A stretch of 64,000 nucleotides of DNA. Source: Desulfuromonadaceae bacterium (GTDB lineage Bacteria > Desulfobacterota > Desulfuromonadia > Geobacterales > Pseudopelobacteraceae). The position numbers and the translations under genes were made by a program. The notes under the pieces are model-generated. The model saw only the letters and a program-made list of their open reading frames with translations. It did not search any database and was not told the origin of the DNA. Below are positions 58,380 to 64,000 of the stretch, piece after piece; the stretch's first letter is position 1, and each line of letters begins with the position of its first letter. The stretch is from NCBI GenBank assembly GCA_028681335.1, contig JAQUIT010000015.1, positions 48,815 through 112,814 of the forward strand, in the 5' to 3' direction.

Positions 58380-59020
58380 TGGTCGTAGATCCTTTGCTGC
58401 GAGATATATTCTGCTACGTCGTGTGGTACATACCGGGTTATATCGGCTCCGCGAGCGGCAAGCCGGCGGATTTCTGTCGAAGAAAGCTCCAACGGCGAGC
58501 CCGTAATAAAAGAGATCGTGGTTCCTGATGCATGCATCAGACGCCCCGCTTTGCCGTCAAAGGTGAAGAGATCCCTGACCGCGTCAGGCAGCTCTTCCAA
58601 AGGGTTACGTATTGAACAGGCGGGGCGCTCGACGACGATCAGGTTGCACAGAGGAAAGATCTCGCCGTAGCGGTGCCAGGTGCCGATTTCCAGAAAAGAA
58701 TCCCCCCCGATGATAAAAAAAAGCTCGTCATCAGGCAGGCGCTCCTTCAATGCCTGGATTGTATCGATTGAATACGACTTGCCACCCCGCTCTCCCTCAA
58801 TGGTTGACATCTCGAAATTCTGTCGCCCGGCGATAGCCATACTGACCATTTTTGAGCGGCATGCAAACGATACGTTGCCTTCGAGCATCTTGTGCGGTGG
58901 GTCGGCTGCCGGAATAAAGATAACCCTCTCAAGCAGGCAGGCAATCTGCGCCTCTCCGGCAATACGGAGATGTGCATTATGAATTGGATTGAAGCTGCCA
59001 CCCAGAAGGCCGATTTTCAT
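58370..59020 (-). CDS. nadD: Nicotinate-nucleotide adenylyltransferase
   Basis: 216 residues. GLLGGSFNPIHNAHL is the nucleotidyl-transfer T/HxGH motif region, and ELSSTEIRRL is the C-terminal binding motif. It forms deamido-NAD from NaMN and ATP. Overlaps the preceding MshEN gene by ATGA. Confidence 0.96.
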   Translation of the reverse strand: MKIGLLGGSFNPIHNAHLRIAGEAQIACLLERVIFIPAADPPHKMLEGNVSFACRSKMVSMAIAGRQNFEMSTIEGERGGKSYSIDTIQALKERLPDDELFFIIGGDSFLEIGTWHRYGEIFPLCNLIVVERPACSIRNPLEELPDAVRDLFTFDGKAGRLMHASGTTISFITGSPLELSSTEIRRLAARGADITRYVPHDVAEYISQQRIYDQCQ

Positions 59021-60150
59021 GTCATCAGTATCTTGTTTTTTATAATCAGCATCTCAAATGCCAGAGACGCCTTATATACCAGTTTCTGCAACTCTTGTAA
59101 CCTCTTGCCAAGTGCATCCATTTCAGCTGACACCACGACTACGGCCACGACTTTTTTGAGCATGATGATCGGCAGTACCAGCAGCGGAGTACCAAAACCA
59201 ACCCCAAGGACCTTGAGAAGTTGTATGTTATCTGCCGTCTGAATCAAAGAACCCATTGAAAACTGGCCTGTTTCGAGCACATCCCTGATAACCGACGGCT
59301 TGTTCAGCAGGATGTCCAGGCTTTCAAACTGGTCTATTCGCTTTCCGGCTGTGATACCGCGCCAACCGATGGCCGTACCGCCACGGATAATAAACAGAGC
59401 ACCCACGTTAAATTCCTGCCCCAGGTATTTGATGAATATTGAAGCAATCTGGTCACGATTTTTTGCCGATGCGAACTCAATTGAGAGCCGGTCTATCGTA
59501 TAGCGCTCAACCCCGCCAGCTTCTGTTTCATAACCGCCTTCAGGGACGGCAAGGTTGGCAAATCCTTCGAATTCGAGCGGGATTTCAATATTGAGCAGCT
59601 CCCCGCTCTCTGTCGCCATGGGAATCTTGATTGTCTCTGTTTTTTTATCAGCTGCCGCAACAGGAGTGTTTTTCCGCCGGTCCGCCAGCTCTCCCTCAAT
59701 TCGCAAGTAACGTACATCACCGCGGATATTGTAATATTTCGACAGGGCCGAGGTAATGCGGACATCAGGGATAATATGAGGAATAATGACACATCCGGTA
59801 ACAAACGCGACCTCATCAATCGCTTTAAAATCAGTAGGATCAGCCATGGCCAGTGAGAGTCTTTTGCCTTCGGCCCTGATAGGAACGACGCGGTACTTTT
59901 CAGCCAGTTCTGCGGGTACCCGCGCAAGGACTTCCGGAGATATCCACGCCATGGCCCGTGGCGTCACCGCAGGAACATCCAGCTTGCGACTTAAAAAGGT
60001 GCATAACTGCTCGTCAGAGATAACTCCCAGCTCAACCAGACTGCTTCCCAGTTTAATTCCGAATATTCCCTGATTTTTAAGTGCTTCATCAAGCTGCTCG
60101 GTGGTAATCAGCTTTTCTTTCAGTAACATTTGGCCCAGCTTTATTGCCAT
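59017..60150 (-). CDS. MshEN (GspE N-terminal) domain protein without ATPase
   Basis: 377 residues. Residues 1-155 are a GspE_N/MshEN domain: KLGQMLLKEKLITTEQLDEA then KNQ, then a second copy KLGSSLVELGVISDEQLCTF. These fit the tandem c-di-GMP-binding motif, with Lys in place of Arg and without the second Gln. Residues about 210-377 look GAF-like (SIEFASAKNRDQIASIFIKYLG, then GWRGI). No Walker A or B is seen, so it is not a secretion ATPase. It lies 25 bases downstream of gspN, so it may sense c-di-GMP for the Gsp machine; this is inference. Confidence 0.7.
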   Translation of the reverse strand: MAIKLGQMLLKEKLITTEQLDEALKNQGIFGIKLGSSLVELGVISDEQLCTFLSRKLDVPAVTPRAMAWISPEVLARVPAELAEKYRVVPIRAEGKRLSLAMADPTDFKAIDEVAFVTGCVIIPHIIPDVRITSALSKYYNIRGDVRYLRIEGELADRRKNTPVAAADKKTETIKIPMATESGELLNIEIPLEFEGFANLAVPEGGYETEAGGVERYTIDRLSIEFASAKNRDQIASIFIKYLGQEFNVGALFIIRGGTAIGWRGITAGKRIDQFESLDILLNKPSVIRDVLETGQFSMGSLIQTADNIQLLKVLGVGFGTPLLVLPIIMLKKVVAVVVVSAEMDALGKRLQELQKLVYKASLAFEMLIIKNKILMT

Positions 60151-60175
60151 TTCTTTTCCCTCGTTGCATTCAACA

Positions 60176-61015
60176 CTACATTATCTGTGGTTTCAACAGC
60201 GTACCCCTGATCGGCACCTTATAAACACCCGGAGAGGCCATGAACTTGGCCAGCAACATAAACACCAGTTTTTGTTTTTCCAGAAAGTCAGGTTTTGGCA
60301 TAATCTCCAAACTCATATTAAGCGGTGTCACAGCAGCGTTTGCATCCGATGGGATGTCGCCGGAAAGCCGCATGTAAATGCCATCCCCTTCAATGGTAAA
60401 ACTCTCCAGACGTGCCTTACCGTCACGGACCCGTACCATACCCTGTGTTTTCAGGTTGGCTGCGTCCGGCAGCGAAAAGGCACCAAGCCTCACACCCGAA
60501 AACTCAAGCTGTTTTATCTCCAGCTTCAGGTCGCCGCTTAACCCTTTTGGTCCGCGCTGTAACGTACCATGGAGCCAGACATTACCACCAGCCTGAGCCC
60601 CCATGACGCTCTTGATAAATGGTATGTCGGCGAGCGATATACCCTCTGAATCTATATCCATGGCATCTTTGCCGTTCAACGCATAGTTGATATCCAGCTG
60701 CCCTTTCCCGATTGTTGCCTCACCCGAGAGAACAGCCCTCCCGACAAAAAGCGGCAACAGCAACGCCCTGACCTGCAGCCGCCGACAGCGGAGCAGCGGC
60801 CCCTGCTCTGATGATAACAGCATATCATCCCATGCCAGACCGGGGAGAAGAGTCTTATGAACTGTCGGAGAAAGTGTCAATCCCTGTTGTGACAAAGCCT
60901 GAGCAAGTACGGAATCGATTCTCCCCGTTGGGAACAGCAGATAACAGAACAACAGAAAAAGCACCAGGCCAGTGGCAATAAGAGCACTTACCCGTACAAG
61001 CCGCGCTCCCTTCAA
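60176..61015 (-). CDS. gspN: Type II secretion protein GspN
   Basis: 279 residues from a TTG that overlaps the gspM stop by TTGA. One N-terminal membrane segment (about 10-30; VSALIATGLVLFLLFCYLLFP) is followed by a mostly beta periplasmic domain: GQLDINYALNGKD and GDLKLEIKQLEFSG. The family is GspN, an accessory of some type II systems. Start choice rests on coupling; no ATG fits. Confidence 0.78.
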   Translation of the reverse strand: MKGARLVRVSALIATGLVLFLLFCYLLFPTGRIDSVLAQALSQQGLTLSPTVHKTLLPGLAWDDMLLSSEQGPLLRCRRLQVRALLLPLFVGRAVLSGEATIGKGQLDINYALNGKDAMDIDSEGISLADIPFIKSVMGAQAGGNVWLHGTLQRGPKGLSGDLKLEIKQLEFSGVRLGAFSLPDAANLKTQGMVRVRDGKARLESFTIEGDGIYMRLSGDIPSDANAAVTPLNMSLEIMPKPDFLEKQKLVFMLLAKFMASPGVYKVPIRGTLLKPQIM

Positions 61016-61563
61016 GGCTTTGCCTGCCCCGGTACCGGCTTGAGGAGCGCCAGAATCAGTGTCAGATCACAGCGGGAGGGATCATCAAAACGGACTCGCA
61101 GATTATATTTTTTGATAAGCAGCGGGCGGCTCCCTTTTTCGAGTCTATACAGCAGGTTTACCGCTTCGTTGAGAGTCAGGCCGTCAATGCGGATATCTGC
61201 CGCTTCTTCGGTAAAACCACTCCGCTCTTCGCCCTTCAGCGGCACGATTTTGATGGATTTCCCCTTAATTCCGGTATCTTCAATTATTTTTGCCGGTGAG
61301 TCGTCCGATCGCAGTGTAGCCATGCGGCTGCTGAGCTGATAAAATGATTGTCTGGCTGTCATGTACTCAAGCTTAAGCGGCAACAGTTCCTTCAGAACAG
61401 CTTCACGCGAGGCACGCTTTTGTTCAAGCGCCTGCACTTTGCCGCTCAGTGCCGACCACCCAACGGCGACAGCCAGCAGCGCAATCACGCCATAGCCGAC
61501 CCAGAGACGCGTCCGGCCATCAAGTTCCTGCCATCTCTCGCGAATGATCTCCAGAGGTTTCAT
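61012..61563 (-). CDS. gspM: Type II secretion protein GspM-like
   Basis: 183 residues. A short cytoplasmic start, one membrane helix (about 21-42; LWVGYGVIALLAVAVGWSAL), then a coiled coil (SGKVQALEQKRASREAVLKE) and a ferredoxin-like fold. It fits GspM, which pairs with GspL in the inner-membrane platform. Sequence is poorly conserved in this family, so order in the operon supports it most. Confidence 0.8.
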   Translation of the reverse strand: MKPLEIIRERWQELDGRTRLWVGYGVIALLAVAVGWSALSGKVQALEQKRASREAVLKELLPLKLEYMTARQSFYQLSSRMATLRSDDSPAKIIEDTGIKGKSIKIVPLKGEERSGFTEEAADIRIDGLTLNEAVNLLYRLEKGSRPLLIKKYNLRVRFDDPSRCDLTLILALLKPVPGQAKP

Positions 61564-62870
61564 TTTGCCACCTCCTTCAGCGTCCCTGTGATTCTGAAGG
61601 TAACGGTCCCATCGGGGCGACTCTTGACCTCTCCCAACTCGGAAACTGCCATCAGTGGTGCAATTGCTGCTTTAAATTCATTGACAGCTTGGACAGAACT
61701 TGCATCCCCTTTTATTCTCAGTGAACGCCCCTCAAGCTCTGCTTCATAGAGAGAATTGATGCTGTTTCCTTTCGCTTCTGCCAACTTTTTCAAAATATCA
61801 AGATAACCGCCTGAAATTTCGGCACCGCCCATTTTCCTCATCTCTCCCTTTATTTCAGAGATTTCGTCGACCGCCTTACCCCGCGCCGGAAAAATCTCGT
61901 GATAGATGGATTCAATGGATTTGTTAAGTGACGCAATATCAGCTGCTGCTACTCGGTATTGGAACCCTTTATTTGTAAAAAGCAGCAGTATGATGACCGC
62001 TGTCAACACTCCTGTCAGCAGCAGCTTCCGACGCAGTCTGGCATCTCCGGCGGTCCAGGCCAGTTCACCCTGCCGAAAATCCGGGAGCGTCCCGGCATGA
62101 CATGCCTGGGCCACAGCATAGAGCCCTGCCAGCTGGTGAAATGTTTCAGCGTTCTTGAACAGGTGCCCCAACTCCGGCGGCATTTCCAACTCTACGACTG
62201 GTAACGGCAGCGTGTGAGCATCAGCCAGCCCCCTGCACGTTCCTGTCAGGCATATTTGCGGAGGGAGAGCCCCGGCTGACAGCTCAATAGCTGACAGCGT
62301 TGCCGCTATCAGAGGAGCTGTCAAAACTGAAGTAAATGCGCGAAAATAGGTCAGCCGACCAGCCTTTATAATCGCCAGTGTATTTCCGGCACATACGGCA
62401 CAGTCACGTGGAACTCCGGGCAGATCGGCCAGTGCGAACGGCAGTGAGGAGACAACCTGCGGCTCTATGCCCCCTTCACGGAAGGGTATGATCGCCGCGC
62501 CAATATCGCTCTTGCGAGTCCATAAGGCGAGGAAAGCCCCTTCTTCTTCCGGCAGGATCCCCAACGCCAGCTCTTCAACAGGCAGAGCAATGTCACCCTG
62601 CAACTGAGACGGAAGTACCGCCTTCACTTTGCGGACGTCATTGAACGGCAGGGTTATGGTTCGCTGCGCAAACAGCGCCGGCGTCAGGCAGAGCACCACG
62701 CGCGGAGAACCGGTCAGATTCTCTGCAACATTCCTGACCGCATCAGCAAGTGGTCGCTCTTCGTTGAGGACAATAGAGGCGGCGGCGATCAGTTCAGCAG
62801 AGCGCCTGCTTACCCCGAAACGGGCAACTGTCAGCAATTTTTCTTCAGCCTGCAGAATCAGATAGTCCAT
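61560..62870 (-). CDS. gspL: Type II secretion protein GspL (PilM-like)
   Basis: 436 residues from ATG 62870, which has GAGGA about 11 bases upstream; a GTG at 62888 is an alternative. The N-terminal half is an actin-like PilM/GspL cytoplasmic domain (VVLCLTPALFAQRTITLPF, VKAVLPSQLQ). A membrane segment lies near 285-305 (LLLTGVLTAVIILLLFTN). The periplasmic end has a ferredoxin-like fold. It links the GspE ATPase to the GspM/C/F platform. Confidence 0.85.
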   Translation of the reverse strand: MDYLILQAEEKLLTVARFGVSRRSAELIAAASIVLNEERPLADAVRNVAENLTGSPRVVLCLTPALFAQRTITLPFNDVRKVKAVLPSQLQGDIALPVEELALGILPEEEGAFLALWTRKSDIGAAIIPFREGGIEPQVVSSLPFALADLPGVPRDCAVCAGNTLAIIKAGRLTYFRAFTSVLTAPLIAATLSAIELSAGALPPQICLTGTCRGLADAHTLPLPVVELEMPPELGHLFKNAETFHQLAGLYAVAQACHAGTLPDFRQGELAWTAGDARLRRKLLLTGVLTAVIILLLFTNKGFQYRVAAADIASLNKSIESIYHEIFPARGKAVDEISEIKGEMRKMGGAEISGGYLDILKKLAEAKGNSINSLYEAELEGRSLRIKGDASSVQAVNEFKAAIAPLMAVSELGEVKSRPDGTVTFRITGTLKEVAK

Positions 62871-62912
62871 GGTACGCTGCGTCCTCACCTGCTTAAATTA
62901 TTTATTCAGGTA

Positions 62913-63851
62913 TCAGTATTCCTGCCACGACAACAATTCCGGTGAGCCACCAGACAAACGTACGACCGCTTCAACAGTTCTGAGAGATTCCTTCACCGTC
63001 GCTACAGATAGTATCCTGAAAAGATTCCCTTTGACGGTTATCCTGCCGCCGAGTCCGGTAGCAATCGCATCCAGGCCCGGCACTCGAGAGAGCTCTCCCG
63101 TTGTCTTGAAGGGCTGCAGACGGCGCTCCTCAATAATCTGCTCTGCCATTCGATCATCAATGCGATCATCAAGCGCTGCCAGGATTTCTTTAGAAGCTGT
63201 ATTTACGTTAACCGTCGGCAACGGTGAACCGGATTGATCCGGATAGATAGTCAGATAAGGTCTCAGTAGAGCGACACTTTCAGGTGTGACCCCCTTGACC
63301 AGCGACAGCTCCGTCAATGTCACCAGCTTGTCGTTTCGGGCAGTATAGGCTGGACTCAGCGTGCGATAATAAGGTGTCTCTACTCCACCTGATCGTGGCA
63401 GGTTGTCGTTGTCAAGCCAATCAGCAATGGCACTCCAGACTTCTACCGGCAGTTGCAGGCGTTTGCCGAGTCGCTGAAGCGCCGTTAACGTGAATTGTTC
63501 GTATTCTCCGTTTGGTTGCACCAGCGCGTTGATGTTGATTTTACCACTTTCCTCGCTAATTGTAATCTGAAGTGATCCAGCTTCGTCATCCAGTTTTATC
63601 GGCGTTGCCCAGGGGTCGGAAAGAGATGTATACGTACGGCCGGAAAGCCCGCTTTGCAGAAGCCGGGCAGAGCCAACAGCACCTGATTCGGCCAGTAGAG
63701 AAGCCTGCTGTCCATCTCGGAAGCCACGGCTCAGTGAAGTATCTACGTACACCTGATGGATCATCTCGACAACAACAGCCACCATGAGTGCCGTTATAAC
63801 CAGCGTCAGAATCAGCGCAAAACCCGACTCATTTTTCAGCCGCCCGTTCAC
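62913..63851 (-). CDS. gspK: Type II secretion minor pseudopilin GspK
   Basis: 312 residues from GTG 63851, overlapping the gspJ stop by GTGA. The prepilin-like N terminus is ESGFALILTLVITALMVAVV; GspK lacks the Glu-5 of other pseudopilins, as here. WSAIADWLDNDN and NVNTASKEILAAL are typical GspK strings. It caps the pseudopilus tip with GspI and GspJ. Confidence 0.92.
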   Translation of the reverse strand: MNGRLKNESGFALILTLVITALMVAVVVEMIHQVYVDTSLSRGFRDGQQASLLAESGAVGSARLLQSGLSGRTYTSLSDPWATPIKLDDEAGSLQITISEESGKININALVQPNGEYEQFTLTALQRLGKRLQLPVEVWSAIADWLDNDNLPRSGGVETPYYRTLSPAYTARNDKLVTLTELSLVKGVTPESVALLRPYLTIYPDQSGSPLPTVNVNTASKEILAALDDRIDDRMAEQIIEERRLQPFKTTGELSRVPGLDAIATGLGGRITVKGNLFRILSVATVKESLRTVEAVVRLSGGSPELLSWQEY

Positions 63852-64000
63852 AGTAAACCAACTCTCGGCACAGAGATCATCGTGAAGGTTACAAGCGTCC
63901 CCTCCTCTTCAACCTGCACCGTCACGCGCACACTCTTCGGAAGAACACTATTAATAGCGGTATCCCAGCTCTTTACCCACTTGGACCCATCATAGCATTC
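63848..64000 (-). CDS. gspJ: Type II secretion minor pseudopilin GspJ, C-terminal fragment
   Basis: The last 50 codons only, running off the window edge. WVKSWDTAINSVLPKSVRVT and the LVTFTM strand, with W-D-x7-LP, match the end of GspJ. Order J-K-L-M-N supports it. The 5' part and the rest of the gsp operon lie beyond 64000. Confidence 0.75.
   Translation of the reverse strand, partial: ECYDGSKWVKSWDTAINSVLPKSVRVTVQVEEEGTLVTFTMISVPRVGLL

Overview
The window looks like a chromosomal segment of a Geobacter-type bacterium (Desulfuromonadia, Geobacterales). The main evidence is a PpcA-type triheme c7 cytochrome, a diheme lipoprotein cytochrome, the hisZ-purA pair, PilZ/HDOD/roadblock signalling proteins and a Gsp secretion operon. 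Most of it is dense housekeeping sequence with short gaps. I see no rRNA, tRNA, IS element, integrase or CRISPR array.

Layout. 1-4 kb: the tail of a CoA-binding protein, a roadblock/LC7 gene pair and typA. 4-8.6 kb: a hybrid histidine kinase and the cobalamin genes cbiET and cbiL. 8.6-16.2 kb (mostly minus): ppdK, an isolated gspG, a plus-strand ppcA-like cytochrome, uvrB and gltX. 16.5-18.8 kb: a lipoprotein with five Ig-like domains and a seven-bladed YVTN propeller. 19.1-21.9 kb (minus): thiSGE plus a radical SAM gene behind a TPP riboswitch. 22-25.5 kb (plus): a PilZ protein, a BioD/DRTGG ATPase, flbD, motA and motB. 25.5-28.8 kb (minus): a methyltransferase-like protein, ttcA, and metX behind a SAM-I riboswitch. 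29-32.7 kb (plus): an unknown lipoprotein, hisZ and purA. 32.8-38.3 kb (minus): a giant GH13 protein and a TPR protein. 38.5-41.9 kb (plus): an HDOD protein, def, fmt and a DUF116 protein, with one small minus-strand gene between. 42-46.2 kb (minus): glnE and mtnA. 46.3-50.5 kb (plus): a split chromate transporter, a small exported protein and a JAMM-DinG fusion helicase. 51-53 kb: a membrane protein, a two-component system and the diheme lipoprotein. 53.3-64 kb (minus): one run of close-packed genes, gspJ-K-L-M-N, an MshEN-domain protein, nadD, rsfS, rlmH, gpmI, a FAH-family hydrolase, cls and tatD.

The best candidates for something unusual are these: a complete JAMM metalloprotease motif fused to a DinG-type iron-sulfur helicase; an ATPase-less MshEN protein inside the gsp operon; an in-frame internal start with a strong Shine-Dalgarno that would make a free roadblock domain; and a SAM-I riboswitch whose terminator also covers the ribosome site of metX. 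I do not see one clearly novel multi-gene system. Start codons were moved inward where a ribosome site or signal peptide supported it; GTG and TTG starts are common here.
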